This document shows positions 35,834-46,243 of a DNA stretch of 64,000 bases, piece by piece (position 1 is the stretch's first letter; each line of letters begins with the position of its first letter). The translations under genes and the position numbers were made by a program. The DNA comes from Pseudomonas hygromyciniae (GTDB lineage Bacteria; Pseudomonadota; Gammaproteobacteria; Pseudomonadales; Pseudomonadaceae): contig NZ_CP070506.1 in assembly GCF_016925675.1 (NCBI RefSeq), forward strand, positions 3,222,501-3,286,500, read 5' to 3'. The notes under the pieces were generated by a model. That model made no database searches, was not told where the DNA came from, and saw nothing but the letters and a program-made list of their open reading frames with translations.

Positions 35834-37156
35834 TCAGTTCCTGATAGCCCAGAATTTCAATTCAAGATCGGCAAACTCACCACTGACATGGAAGGCGAAT
35901 CCACCTGAATGCTCCAACTGCTCCAGGTCACGGGCACTGAGTTCGAGCATGAAATAGGTTTTCTCGGCATGGAACGGGATCTGCCGTGGGGCCACGGCCA
36001 TCGGTTTGACGTGAATGCCCGCCAGGTGCAGGTTGACCAACTCGCGAATCCGCTCCACCGGCCCGACTTTCAGGTGTGCCGGCAGCCGCAGCCGCAATAC
36101 CTCCGAATCGCACTGAGCACTGACAGCCAGGATGAAGGTTGCCGAGCCCAGCAGGTTCAGGTCATTGACCGGGCACACCAGCACGCCGTACTGACGGGGC
36201 TGCAGTACCAGTTCGATGGCGTGTTGCTCCAGCACCATCGACAGGACCGAACGAATCTCGGCCATCAGTTCACCAAAGCTCGGCCCCTGGTCGCTATGTC
36301 GGTAGCGCCCTTCAAAACAGGTGCGCTTTGTCGCGTTGGAAAATGTCGAAAGCTCTCCCAGCAATCCAAGCAACGCCTGATACAGCGCGTCGGGGCCAAA
36401 GCGTGGTTGGTCCAGGCAGTGTCGCAGCGTCAACTCCGTACGGTTGATCAACTGCAACATCAGAAAATCCCCCATCTCGGCCCCGGCTGCCTGGCCTGCG
36501 CTGCGCAAGCGTGCGGCAATCGCATCACCGCGAAATGCCAATAGGCTGACCACCTCCTTGAGGCAAGACAACAAAAAGGGCGAGCCATGCAGGTGCATGA
36601 ATGTCGGGGAGAACGTGCTATCGAGTTGCACAACGCCTTGGGCATTGCAATCCAGGACCTGTGCGACTTTGAGCCTGACGTAGGTCTGGATCTCATGATC
36701 ATCGCCCAGCAGCAAGCGAAAGTCCGCGCGTGCACAGCTTATGGCACAGCGCGTGTCTTCGCCGGCATTGGCGTCTGCCACTTCCACTTCGTACGTGGTG
36801 TAGCGGGCCAATACGTCTGTTTGCGCTGGGTCGCGTACCTCGGCCGCATTGCCGGTGAGCATTGGCAAGGCCAGGTATACCGCCTGGCTGGGGCTGTTGG
36901 CTGGGATTTGCATCACCAGCGGCGACGCCATGTCAAACAGGGTTCCGTCCGGCAGCACACCACTGGCCTGGTTAACCACCACCTTGCCCATGTCGAGATA
37001 TTGCGGGTCGATTTCCAGCGTCAGGAACCCCCAGGCGTAACCCTGGGACAGTTGACTGCGGCGGGTCAGTTGCTGGTGGTAATAGCGGTCGTTGTGCTGC
37101 AAATGTTGAGGGCGCAACAGCATGCCTTCCTGCCAGATGACTTTATCAATCAGCAT
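35834..37156 (-). CDS. tssK: TssK baseplate protein
   Basis: A 440-residue protein opening with the hallmark DKVIWQEGMLLRPQHLQHND. It bridges the baseplate and the membrane complex (TssF/TssG with TssL/TssM). ATG 37156 is the conserved start; the open frame upstream to 37357 overlaps tssJ and is not family-like. The stop lies 4 nt before tssL. Confidence 0.95.
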   Translation of the reverse strand: MLIDKVIWQEGMLLRPQHLQHNDRYYHQQLTRRSQLSQGYAWGFLTLEIDPQYLDMGKVVVNQASGVLPDGTLFDMASPLVMQIPANSPSQAVYLALPMLTGNAAEVRDPAQTDVLARYTTYEVEVADANAGEDTRCAISCARADFRLLLGDDHEIQTYVRLKVAQVLDCNAQGVVQLDSTFSPTFMHLHGSPFLLSCLKEVVSLLAFRGDAIAARLRSAGQAAGAEMGDFLMLQLINRTELTLRHCLDQPRFGPDALYQALLGLLGELSTFSNATKRTCFEGRYRHSDQGPSFGELMAEIRSVLSMVLEQHAIELVLQPRQYGVLVCPVNDLNLLGSATFILAVSAQCDSEVLRLRLPAHLKVGPVERIRELVNLHLAGIHVKPMAVAPRQIPFHAEKTYFMLELSARDLEQLEHSGGFAFHVSGEFADLELKFWAIRN

Positions 37157-37157
37157 G

Positions 37158-37643
37158 TCAGCCACCTGCCTTGGCGGATTGCATATCCGTTCCGTGCACG
37201 CCTGCTTCATCAAGTAGCAGATCGACACGGGTCCGTGACTCGGCGGCCAACGGCACGACATGGCGCCATCGCGCCTGGGGCAAATCACGGTAGGCTGCCA
37301 ACACACCGATGTAGCGACTGCCCGGCGTTGCACTGAGCTTGAGTGCCACCTGCTCACCCGGGCGCAGTTCCCACTCTTCGCTGCTTATCAGGTCCTTTGG
37401 CAAAGTGTTTTCGGCACGGCCATACAGGCTGAAAAAATCCGCGTTCTCGAAGGCCACAGGATTTCTGAGCTCCAGCAGGCGCACCACGATCGGTGAGGGC
37501 CGGCCATGCAGGTCCGGGTTGACCAGATCACTGGCGGTCAGCGTCAGGTCGAGCTTGGTCAGCGTTGAATAGGGAGACAGATTGCTGCAACCGGGCAACA
37601 GCCCCAGCACAGCGATGAGCAGAACGGAGGGAGTGCGTGACAT
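37158..37643 (-). CDS. tssJ: TssJ outer-membrane lipoprotein
   Basis: A 161-residue lipoprotein: signal MSRTPSVLLIAVLGLLPGCSN with lipobox LLPGC, then the transthyretin-like TssJ fold (LDLTLTASDLVNPD, PIVVRLLELRNPVAFENADFFSLY, VIGVLA-type strand RYIGVLAAYRDLPQARWR). It anchors TssM at the outer membrane. ATG 37643 is preferred; 37652 and 37661 are in frame. Confidence 0.92.
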   Translation of the reverse strand: MSRTPSVLLIAVLGLLPGCSNLSPYSTLTKLDLTLTASDLVNPDLHGRPSPIVVRLLELRNPVAFENADFFSLYGRAENTLPKDLISSEEWELRPGEQVALKLSATPGSRYIGVLAAYRDLPQARWRHVVPLAAESRTRVDLLLDEAGVHGTDMQSAKAGG

Positions 37644-37648
37644 GAGGC

Positions 37649-38776
37649 TCATCCAGAACAAGTACTGTGAAGGGTGGAAACCAGGCGTACCTGTTCCGTG
37701 TAGGCGTTGGCAAAATCCTCGTTGAGTAGGCGCTCACTCCAACCGTCATCCTCGATCAGGCGTTGATAATGGCGCAGGTAGGCCCGCCAGTAGGCGCCGC
37801 TTGTGGGGATCCGCGGCGTGTTGCCCTGCTGCTCGAAACGAACTAGCAGCTGCCCTGGCGCAAACGCGGCCAGGGCTCCGCGCACTGCCGCTCGACAGCC
37901 TGCGAGCACCGCGACCTGATGAACCTGCAAATCACGATAAGCCTGGGTAACCAGCAGCCCGGCGGGCAGTTGCCCCTGCTGATCGGCCTTCAGCATGGCC
38001 TCCAATGCTTGGGCGCCCGCCGTCAACGGACTCTGGGCACAGATTGGCCCGCGACCGACCGCCATGCTCAGTTCACTTTTCAGCTCTTCATGGGTGTGCA
38101 GGTTCTGTTGCAGCCCGTCGATGGCCTGCTTGAGCAAGCCTGCGACCTGGATTGCCAGCGCTTGCCGCCCGGGCTCGTCGAGAGGGTCCAGGCACACACC
38201 CAGCGCTTGGGAAAAAGCACGCCAGAACAGCCCGTGGTCATCGGCAGCCGGTGCACTGCCTACGGGTGACGAAATCGTCGGCGCAGGCTCGACCAGGGTC
38301 GGCACAGTCACGTGGTGCCGCTCCACAGCGCTGGTATCCGTCCAGCGCGGTGACACACTCGCCGGAGCCTGGCTATCGGTGGCACCCACGGGATCCAACT
38401 GCAGGAACGCGTCATCCGGAATCAGCTTGTCGCTAGGAATCGGTATGCCAGCGGTCTTCACAAACTGCGTGCGAATATCAAACGGGCCCATGCGAAATAC
38501 GGTGCCGTGGTCGATAGGCCGGGCCTGGCCCTTGCGCAATCGCACGGCGCTGTCCCCCAGACAAATGCCATTGCTGCTGATGTCCGTCAGAAAATACTGA
38601 TCGTCGCGAAAGCTGACCAAAGCATGATGACTGGACAACTGGCGGCTGGGATCGGGGATGACCCAATCGCAATCGGTGCCACGGCCGATCACCCCTCCGG
38701 TGCCATCAAATATTTTGTTGCGGGTCGAGTCGGGCATGCCTTGCCCATTGCCACAAATTTCAAATACCAACTGCAT
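37649..38776 (-). CDS. tagH: FHA-domain T6SS protein (TagH/Fha)
   Basis: A 375-residue protein. The N-terminal FHA domain (about 25-100) has the phosphothreonine-binding GRGTDCDWVIPD, RQLSSHHALVSF and DISSNGICLG. A linker and a C-terminal TagH domain (about 180-370, ALGVCLDPLDEP...) follow. It probably binds a threonine phosphorylated by the Stk kinase and thereby controls assembly. Overlaps tssJ's upstream start codons. Corresponds to fha2 in HSI-2. Confidence 0.88.
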   Translation of the reverse strand: MQLVFEICGNGQGMPDSTRNKIFDGTGGVIGRGTDCDWVIPDPSRQLSSHHALVSFRDDQYFLTDISSNGICLGDSAVRLRKGQARPIDHGTVFRMGPFDIRTQFVKTAGIPIPSDKLIPDDAFLQLDPVGATDSQAPASVSPRWTDTSAVERHHVTVPTLVEPAPTISSPVGSAPAADDHGLFWRAFSQALGVCLDPLDEPGRQALAIQVAGLLKQAIDGLQQNLHTHEELKSELSMAVGRGPICAQSPLTAGAQALEAMLKADQQGQLPAGLLVTQAYRDLQVHQVAVLAGCRAAVRGALAAFAPGQLLVRFEQQGNTPRIPTSGAYWRAYLRHYQRLIEDDGWSERLLNEDFANAYTEQVRLVSTLHSTCSG

Positions 38777-38791
38777 ACAAGGTCTCCTGGC

Positions 38792-38929
38792 TTATTGCCC
38801 GCGCTGGCCGGAGCGCGGGTCACCCAGCGGCCGGTAGTCATCGTCGTCAAACACGTAATTTGCCGTGCACCCATTTAGCGCCAGCACCAGTAGACCAAGC
38901 CGCAATAGCTGCCATCGAGAAACAACCAT
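38792..38929 (-). CDS. Small T6SS-cluster lipoprotein (OrfX of HSI-2-type clusters)
   Basis: A 45-residue ORF: signal MVVSRWQLLRLGLLVLALNG, lipobox LALNGC, and a mature peptide of only about 25 residues (TANYVFDDDDYRPLGDP...) rich in Asp. It lies between sfa and fha, where HSI-2 has the small gene orfX. Function unknown. It is too short for many gene finders but fits the operon spacing (15 nt to tagH). Confidence 0.7.
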   Translation of the reverse strand: MVVSRWQLLRLGLLVLALNGCTANYVFDDDDYRPLGDPRSGQRGQ

Positions 38930-38970
38930 CAAGCCTCTCCCATTGAATTGAATTCGACCGAGCGCAACAT

Positions 38971-40497
38971 TCAGCCCCCTTCCTTGACGTCACCGAAGGG
39001 GATATTCAGCCGCGCCAGGCGATACAGCAGGGTGCGCCGCGCAACCCCCAGCTCCCGGGCGGTGCGGGTGCGATTGCCACGGTTCTTGTGCAGGCAATCA
39101 ATCAGTAAGCCCCGCTCGACGCGCTCAAGGCGTTGGCGCAGCGTTGCATCCCTGGCCGGTGCGGGTGAGTCCATTGGCAGCAAGAGATGTTGCGCCAGGA
39201 TGACCCCGTCATCGCACAACAGCACGGCTCGCTCCACCAGGCATTTAAGTTCGCGCACGTTGCCGGGGAAGCTGTGGCTCGATAGCTGATCCAGGGCCTG
39301 GTTCGACCAGGACACCGGGGATCGCCGCTGGGTGGCGCAGGCCTTGGCGGCGAAATGCCGAGCCAACTCCCGCACATCGCCTTCGCGTTGGCGCAGAGCC
39401 GGCAGTTCGATCGGAAACTGAGCCAATCGGTAGTAGAGATCCTCACGAAAACTGCCCTGGGTCACCATCGCCCGCAGGTCACGGTGGGTGGCGGCAATGA
39501 TCCGCACATCCACTTTGTGGGCGGTGCTGGCACCCAGTGGGCGTATTTCACCCTCCTGTAATACCCGCAATAATTTGGCTTGCAGCGACATTGGCATGTC
39601 GCCGATTTCATCGAGCAGCAACGTACCGCCGTCGGCGGTATCGAACAGGCCAGGACGATCCCGGTCGGCACCGGTAAAGGCGCCCTTGCGGTAGCCGAAC
39701 AGTTCGCTTTCCAGCAATCCCTCGGGGAATGCCGCGCAGTTCTGTACGACAAAGGCCTTGGATCGGCGCGGGCCCATGACATGGATCGCCCTGGCAACCA
39801 CCTCCTTGCCGGTACCGGTCTCACCGTGCAGCAGCACGGTGTAGGTGCTGTCCAGCACCTTGCCAATCAACCGGCAGGTATCATCCATCGCCGGGCTGTT
39901 GCCTATCAGGCCAAGACCTGCGGGACGCAGCACGCTGTCGAGCGCCGGGCGGACCGGCGCCGGCGGGTTGAGTGCCAGCAGAAGCGCCCGCTGACGCAGC
40001 GCAAAAGCCCCCAACTGCCCCAGTGCTGCGGCGCACCCCTGCAGGTCCTGGAAGCGTTGCGTCACGCATAACAGCACGCCCCTCATGGGAAGGTCTCGAT
40101 GGGTGATCGGCACGCACAGCAGCGACTGCCAGGGCTCCCGACCGGATGGAATGAAAGCCGTGTCATAAATGCTGCCTTGCAGGCCGCAGATGCTCAGGGG
40201 GCGCTTATGTTCCAGGGCAAAGCGCAGTAGTTGCTGGCCCTGTTGGTCGACCTCTGCGCCTGCGCCGATAGGCCAAGGCCCTTCTTCTCGCCGGTGTTCG
40301 GCAGCCAGGACCAAGCCGTGGCCAGCCTCATCTGACAGGTACACCTGGCTGAGCGAGCACTGGCTCAACTGCACGGCGGCATGGACAAGATCGCCAGGCA
40401 CACTTGCCCGATCACTATCGATGCCCAGGCGCAAGAGCCATTGCACCAGTTGTTCGGCAGCGTCCAGCGGCGGTGACAACGGGTTGTCCCTCATCAC
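38971..40497 (-). CDS. sfa: Sfa, sigma-54-dependent enhancer-binding regulator of the T6SS
   Basis: A 508-residue bacterial enhancer-binding protein. A GAF-like N-terminal region (about 20-190) is followed by a central AAA+ domain (HGETGTGKE Walker A, GAFTGA loop for sigma-54 contact, GGTLLLDEIGD Walker B) and a Fis-type HTH (NRGNRTRTARELGVARRTLL). In P. aeruginosa Sfa2 acts on HSI-2. The stop codon of clpV overlaps its start (ATGA). A paired palindrome and -24/-12 element upstream of hcp are candidate targets. Confidence 0.9.
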   Translation of the reverse strand: MMRDNPLSPPLDAAEQLVQWLLRLGIDSDRASVPGDLVHAAVQLSQCSLSQVYLSDEAGHGLVLAAEHRREEGPWPIGAGAEVDQQGQQLLRFALEHKRPLSICGLQGSIYDTAFIPSGREPWQSLLCVPITHRDLPMRGVLLCVTQRFQDLQGCAAALGQLGAFALRQRALLLALNPPAPVRPALDSVLRPAGLGLIGNSPAMDDTCRLIGKVLDSTYTVLLHGETGTGKEVVARAIHVMGPRRSKAFVVQNCAAFPEGLLESELFGYRKGAFTGADRDRPGLFDTADGGTLLLDEIGDMPMSLQAKLLRVLQEGEIRPLGASTAHKVDVRIIAATHRDLRAMVTQGSFREDLYYRLAQFPIELPALRQREGDVRELARHFAAKACATQRRSPVSWSNQALDQLSSHSFPGNVRELKCLVERAVLLCDDGVILAQHLLLPMDSPAPARDATLRQRLERVERGLLIDCLHKNRGNRTRTARELGVARRTLLYRLARLNIPFGDVKEGG

Positions 40498-43074
40498 GCA
40501 AACTCACAGATGAGGTGACCGTCGCCATCCAGCGTGCCGTGGGCACGCTGCACATGCTCATCCCTGGCCATGGCCTCAAGCAGGCGATCGACGACCAGGG
40601 GCAATAGATTGCCGTCGATCCATTGATCGACATACCGCGCGCCGCTGTCGCTGCGGATGCAACGTTTTGCCAGATAATCGACCAAGCGTGGGCAGTAGCT
40701 GAATGCCAGGTGCCGCTGCAGTAAGCGTTGGCCCAGGCGCTGCAATTTGCTTTCTACCAACTCATGTATCACCGCATCGTCAAGCGGGTAGTACGGCACT
40801 ACGCCCATGCGCGCCAGCAGCGCCGGCCTGAAATGCTGGTTGAGCAGGGGCGCAAGTGCGTCCTGCAGTACTTGCGGGGTGGGCCGCTGCGTAGCGCCGC
40901 ACAAGTCGATGATGCAGTCGCTGCCAAGGTTGGAGGTCATCAGAATCAGCGTGTTGCGAAAGTCGATCTCGCGCCCCTCGCCATCATTGGCCCGCCCTTT
41001 GTCGAATATCTGGTAGAACAGGTTCATGACGCCCAGGTGCGCCTTCTCGACCTCATCAAGCAGCACCACCGAATAGGGCTTTTGCCTGACCGCTTCGGTC
41101 AGCACCCCGCCTTCGCCGTAACCGACATAACCGGGCGGAGCACCAATCAGGCGCGACAGCGAGTGTTTCTCCTGATACTCGGACATGTTGATGGTGGTCA
41201 TGAACCGCTCACCGCCATACAACAGCTCGGCTAACGCCAGCGCCGTTTGCGTCTTGCCAACGCCACTGGGGCCAACCAGCAGAAAGACGCCCACGGGGGC
41301 ATCGGGACGGTTCACGCCGGCGGCAACCGCACGCATCGAGCGATCCAGCATCTGGACGGCCTGTTCCTGGCCGAGAATGCGCGTGCGCAGATCGGTGGCA
41401 AAGTCGAGAACCTTGACGCTGTGTTCGCAGGCCACTTGGCTAAGCGGAATCCCGGTCCAGGCGCTGATCACTTGCGCCACCAATCGTGGGCATACTTCGA
41501 AACTGACCAGGCGCTGCGGCGTTTGCTCCGCCAGCAAGCAGCTGTGGGCTTCGCACAGTTGCTGCTCAAGCACGTCGATGGCCTGCCCTGCCTGACGGGC
41601 CTGGCTCAACTGTATGCGCAGGGCCAGTACCCGCTCGGCCATCTCGCGCTGGCGCGTCCAGCACTGCTTGAGGCGCTCATGTTCGCCGTGGACGGTTTCC
41701 AGGCGCGCAGCCAGGACCTGCAGCGCACCAGGGTCAATGGGCAACCCGGCGTCCCGGTCGCGGCAAAGCGCCTGATGCTGGCCGCTAATTTGCGCCAGTT
41801 GGGCAGCCACGGCCTGCAACTCCGGTGGGGCAGTCGCCAGGCCGATGCGCACACGGGCGCAGGCCGTATCGAGCACATCCACAGCTTTGTCGGGCAACTG
41901 GCGCCCTGCCAGGTAGCGTGCCGACAGTTGCGCGGCGGCAACCACGGCGTCATCGCGCACGTACACGCCATGACTGGCTTCATACACCGAGGTGAGACCG
42001 CGCAGGATCGTCACCGCATCATCGACACTAGGCTCCAGTACATGCACCGGTTGAAAGCGCCGAGCCAGCGCCGGATCCTTTTCGAAGTACTTCTTGTACT
42101 CCGACCAGGTGGTGGCAGCGATGGTGCGCAGCTCGCCACGGGCCAGCGCCGGCTTGAGCAGATTCGCCGCGTCGCCGCTGCCCGACGAGTTACCGGCACC
42201 GATCAAGGTGTGTGCCTCGTCAATGAACAGAATCACCGGCACCGATGAGGTATTCACTTCCTCGATAACGCCCTTGAGTCGGCGCTCGAATTCGCCCTTG
42301 ATGCCGGCGCCCGCCTGCAGCAGCCCCATATCGAGGGTGAGCAGGCGCGTATCCTTGAGGGCCTGCGGCACCTCACCCTGGACAATTTGCCTGGCCAGGC
42401 CCTCAACAAGCGCGGTCTTGCCGACACCGGCCTCCCCCCACAATGATCGGGTTGTTCTTGCGCCGGCGCGCCAGGATATCGATCAACTCCCGGATCTGTG
42501 TGTCTCGGCACAATACCGGGTCGATCCGGCCTTCACGGGCCTGCTGGGTCAGGTCATGGGTGAAACGCTGCAACAGCGACTCATGGTGGCCACAAGCGCT
42601 CGCCGCGCTTACCTGGGCATGGTCGTTCAAGGCGAACTCAAGCAGGCGCTGCGCGTCGAGGCGCGCCAACAGCACCTGATAGCGACTGCCCGCGTGATGC
42701 AACGGGTTACGCAGCAAGGCGAGGATCAAGGCCGCGTCACTGACATGGGATTGCGCCAACTCCAGCTGGGCCACAACCAGCGCTTGCTGCAACCATTGCA
42801 CCAGCAACGGTGCAAACACCGGATTACGCGAAGTCCCCTGCCCCATCCGGGGCTCAAGCGCCGCTTGCAGTTCGCCCAGTTCGATGCCGGCATCTCGCAG
42901 CGCACGGGCCATCAGCCCTTCTGGATGCTCCAGCAGCGCTAGCAGTACGTCTTCCACCAGCACTTGCGCGCCGCCTCGGGCCACGCAGCGTGCGGAGGCG
43001 CGCTCCAGGTCATGGCGAGTTTCAGTCGCCAGCACGCGAATCAGTTGCTGCAAGTCCACATTCATCATATTCAT
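40494..43074 (-). pseudogene. clpV: ClpV (TssH) sheath-disassembly ATPase, one frameshift
   Basis: About 860 residues across two frames. The N-domain (MNMMNVDLQQLIRVLATETR) and the start of D1 run to RRRKNNPIIVG. The rest begins GEAGVGKTALVEGLARQI (Walker A 1) and has a second Walker A GPSGVGKTQTALALAE. The break is the plus-strand C6 run at 42434-42439; five C gives IIVGEAGVGKT. ClpV recycles contracted TssBC sheath. Losing it would severely weaken but not always abolish T6SS. The rest of the gene is free of stops, which argues for a recent or artefactual lesion. Confidence 0.9.
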
Positions 43075-44087
43075 CCATCCGTCCCGGGTTTAGTGGTCAG
43101 CGTCAGCACGCCATCCGCGCGCGCCTGCCCCATCCATGTGGTCCATCCCAGCCGACACACATTGCGTTGGCCTATGCGTAGTGCCTGCACCTCCCCACGG
43201 CGCAGGATCAGGCGCAGGTCGTAGTCCAGAGGATCGCGTACGGCAAAGCGAATCAGCGCGCGGAGCGGCGAGTAGCTCGCGCCGCCGGGTAAAAAATAAT
43301 GAAAACGCTGCCAGTCGAGGTCCTGGATATGCACCCTGAACTTACCGGCACGGTCGGCCACCTGCCGCCCAAGGACCAGGTCCTGCCCCAGACGGCTGCT
43401 GCCACGCGCCAATTGGTTGCATTGCCTGCGGGCAATCACCACCTTGCGCTTGACGCATTGCTCGATCAGCACCTGTGAGTGCTTGAAGTAGTAACGCAGC
43501 ACCGTTTCGATAAGCGCCGCCGAATGGGCGCGCATACCCAGCAAGCCCAGGTAGGGCAGCAAGCGATTCCAATCCAGTGGTGTCGCGCTGCGAATGGCCC
43601 GACCGCCCAGGCCTATCAGGGCGAACATCTGCTCGGAAAACGGGTCGCTGGCCCCCGCTCGAAAACACGCCCGGTAGCGGTACTTGCGCCACAGAGGCAA
43701 CATCAGCCGATGCAAGCGGTGGTGAAATATGTCGAGAAAGTCCGCGACAGGATTACCGCCCGCGCGCTCGGTCAATGCGTGTTCGGCATAAAATGCCGGC
43801 AGTGGCGAGTTCGCCCCCACCAGCCCCAATACGTTAAGGCGCAAGCGTGCCCGCAGTTGCCCGCGTTCGACAAAGAACGTCACTCGGTCAATGTCGTTGC
43901 CGGGAAATCCCAGCCCCGGATTGGCCTGGAACTCCAGGTGTTCATAAAGCGCCTCATCGTCAAGGGATGGGTGGGCATCGCGCAAACGCTCAATGACCTG
44001 CGAGACCGCCTGGAACAGCGAATACTCGCGAATAGTGCGGGACAGTTCGGTTAAAGCAGGGCTTGCTGGCCCATCCGGGACGGCCAT
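43071..44087 (-). CDS. tssG: TssG baseplate protein
   Basis: A 338-residue protein with family features near the start (IREYSLFQAVSQVIERL, FQANPGLGFPGNDIDRV) and the middle (FLDIFHHRLHRLMLPLWRKYR). It forms the TssE-F-G-K wedge. It overlaps tssF by 37 nt and clpV by 4 nt. Intact. Confidence 0.93.
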   Translation of the reverse strand: MAVPDGPASPALTELSRTIREYSLFQAVSQVIERLRDAHPSLDDEALYEHLEFQANPGLGFPGNDIDRVTFFVERGQLRARLRLNVLGLVGANSPLPAFYAEHALTERAGGNPVADFLDIFHHRLHRLMLPLWRKYRYRACFRAGASDPFSEQMFALIGLGGRAIRSATPLDWNRLLPYLGLLGMRAHSAALIETVLRYYFKHSQVLIEQCVKRKVVIARRQCNQLARGSSRLGQDLVLGRQVADRAGKFRVHIQDLDWQRFHYFLPGGASYSPLRALIRFAVRDPLDYDLRLILRRGEVQALRIGQRNVCRLGWTTWMGQARADGVLTLTTKPGTDG

Positions 44088-45820
44088 AGGTACACCTCTC
44101 CTTGTGTGCTGGTAACACGCAGTTCGTGATACGAGTTAAGGCTCGCGTACAGCGCAAAAAACTCGTTGAGGACCGAGGCAAACACAAAGAGGTCGCCCTC
44201 TCCGAGAAAATGCTGGAGGTCGACAATCAGGTCGATTGCCACACCTCGAATCGGCAAACCACCGTGCAACCGGTCGATGGGACGCTGACTTATCGAACGC
44301 AATCCGCCCAAACGACGGATGCTGACTTTTTCGGCCTGGCGGTCGTGGTAGCGTGGCAAGTCATAGGTTTCGAGTACTACTTTCAACGCATTGATGTCGC
44401 TCAAGGACAAGTAGTTGAGCGACATGTTGCTGATCAGCTTCCACAGAAAACCGCTGTCCAGCGGCGGCGCAATGCCAGGGGTGGCGGCAGTGATGTTGCG
44501 AAAGGACAGGAGCTCGGGTGTTTGCTCGCAGGCTTGATTGATGTCACCGATCCGCAATTTGCGCGGCAAGTCATGGTTGGTACAGGTCAGTTCGACGGAC
44601 AGGGTTTCTTGATCCTGGGACTGGCGGATGCCGAAGCTCAGGTAAGTATCCAGGCCGGTGTGTTGCACCGAAGGCCGCTGGCGAATGCTGTAGCTCGCCG
44701 TCTGCTGGTCGTGCTCGAACGACTCGAACGGCACATAGGTCTGGTAGCCCAAACCACCCGGACGCCATCCCGTGACCTGGTCTACGGAGAACACCCCACA
44801 GTGGCCTGGCGCATAGTCGGCACCCAGCAGCAGATACTCGTCTTGCTTGCCATCCAGTCGGATCGGCACCCCATCGTGCTTGAACAGGTTGACCACCGGC
44901 GTACAAAACAGCTTCACGTTGTCCCGTGTGGGGAGTACCTGTTCGGGATTGCGCTGGCGCAGCTTGAAGCGCAATTCAAAACCCCGGGCCTGCTTGAGCA
45001 AGTCATCCGGCAAGGTTTGCAGCACATCCAGGCCGCCGACGTCGACAAACAGGTACTTGTCGGGGAACGCGAAATATTCCTGTAGGTGCCGATACCCGGT
45101 GAATGCATTCGACGGATAGGGCAACAACGCTTGCTCTTGCGAAAAACCTGCTGGCCGAACCCCTGTGGCCGGTAATGGCAATGACAGGACTTGCCCGTTG
45201 CCCGCAAGCAGCGGCTTACCCGCGCTATCGAGCAGCAGCAGTTCAATGTCTTGCAGATGACGCAACAGGCTCACGTACAGCATCTGGCTGACATACCGTT
45301 CCCCGGCAAAATGCAAGCGCAAGTGCTCAAGCGCCAGTTCACCCAGATGCCCGTCGGCGGTCATCTCCAGGCGCAGGTTCAGCAAAGCCCCCTCGCCTTG
45401 CGCCGAGTAATCCAGCGCATTGAGTTGCAGGGGCAGCACATCCGTTGCATAACAGGTGCGAAAGCGGCAACGCTCACCATCGATTGCCACACTCTCCACC
45501 GGTGTATCCCGCTCCACCGTGATCGCGGGCCCGGCACGCAGCAGCGGCGCGAACTGCAGCATGCTGAACGCCGGTAAGGGCCGCATGTAATTGGGCCACA
45601 ACAGGTGCATCAGCGAATGGCTAAGCTCCGGCAACTGATCATCGAGTTTCTGCCGCAGGCGGCCCGTCAGGAACGCAAAACCCTCAAGTAGACGTTCTAC
45701 ATCCGGGTCCCGGCCACTGTCCCCAAGGAACGGGGCAAGTGCCGGGTTACGTTCGCAGAAGCGTCGCCCCAAATGCCGCAAGGCATTGAGTTCACTTTGG
45801 TAATAGTGGTTAACAGACAC
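44051..45820 (-). CDS. tssF: TssF baseplate protein
   Basis: About 589 residues, starting VSVNHYYQSELNALRHLGRR at GTG 45820 (ATG 45844 is also in frame). The family signatures ALAPFLGDSGRDPDVERLLEGFAF, ELSHSLMHLLWPNYMRPLP and the late HDGVPIRLDGKQDEYLL are present. Forms the baseplate wedge with TssG. Overlaps tssE by 11 nt. Confidence 0.93.
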   Translation of the reverse strand: MSVNHYYQSELNALRHLGRRFCERNPALAPFLGDSGRDPDVERLLEGFAFLTGRLRQKLDDQLPELSHSLMHLLWPNYMRPLPAFSMLQFAPLLRAGPAITVERDTPVESVAIDGERCRFRTCYATDVLPLQLNALDYSAQGEGALLNLRLEMTADGHLGELALEHLRLHFAGERYVSQMLYVSLLRHLQDIELLLLDSAGKPLLAGNGQVLSLPLPATGVRPAGFSQEQALLPYPSNAFTGYRHLQEYFAFPDKYLFVDVGGLDVLQTLPDDLLKQARGFELRFKLRQRNPEQVLPTRDNVKLFCTPVVNLFKHDGVPIRLDGKQDEYLLLGADYAPGHCGVFSVDQVTGWRPGGLGYQTYVPFESFEHDQQTASYSIRQRPSVQHTGLDTYLSFGIRQSQDQETLSVELTCTNHDLPRKLRIGDINQACEQTPELLSFRNITAATPGIAPPLDSGFLWKLISNMSLNYLSLSDINALKVVLETYDLPRYHDRQAEKVSIRRLGGLRSISQRPIDRLHGGLPIRGVAIDLIVDLQHFLGEGDLFVFASVLNEFFALYASLNSYHELRVTSTQGEVYLWPSRMGQQALL

Positions 45821-46229
45821 CGGGGGAGACCTCCACGCGCCCATTGCCTGCCAGGCTCGCGCTGAACACCACGTCTTGCATGACCCCGTCGATATTCAGT
45901 GCACCCTGGATATCAAATGCCAGTGCCAACGGGTCGCGTCCCTGGGGCAATGGGACGACCCGCACATGACTCAAGCGCGGCTCGTAAGCCGCGATGAAAC
46001 GCTCGATCAGAAAGCGTGCCTGGCTGAGGGACTCGTGCAGGCTCAGGCGCATGTCATTGAGATCCGGCAAGCCATAGTCAGGCAGCGTCTGCACACTGCC
46101 CGCCCGAGTGCTGAGCATATTGCCCAGGTGGATGGCCACCGAGGACGCGACGCAGGCGAATGGCGTGCGCCCCGCCAACGCAGGCGCAGTGCCTGCAAGG
46201 CGCTCAAGAAAACCGCTGTACTGACTCAT
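45810..46229 (-). CDS. tssE: TssE gp25-like baseplate protein
   Basis: A 139-residue gp25-like protein: LNDMRLSLHESLSQARFLIE carries the gp25 core, and YEPRLSHVRVVPLP follows. ATG 46229 with AGGGG before it is chosen. ATG 46247, overlapping the tssC stop as ATGA, is an alternative. Links sheath and baseplate. Confidence 0.9.
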   Translation of the reverse strand: MSQYSGFLERLAGTAPALAGRTPFACVASSVAIHLGNMLSTRAGSVQTLPDYGLPDLNDMRLSLHESLSQARFLIERFIAAYEPRLSHVRVVPLPQGRDPLALAFDIQGALNIDGVMQDVVFSASLAGNGRVEVSPGVC

Positions 46230-46243
46230 CTCAAGCCCCTGGT

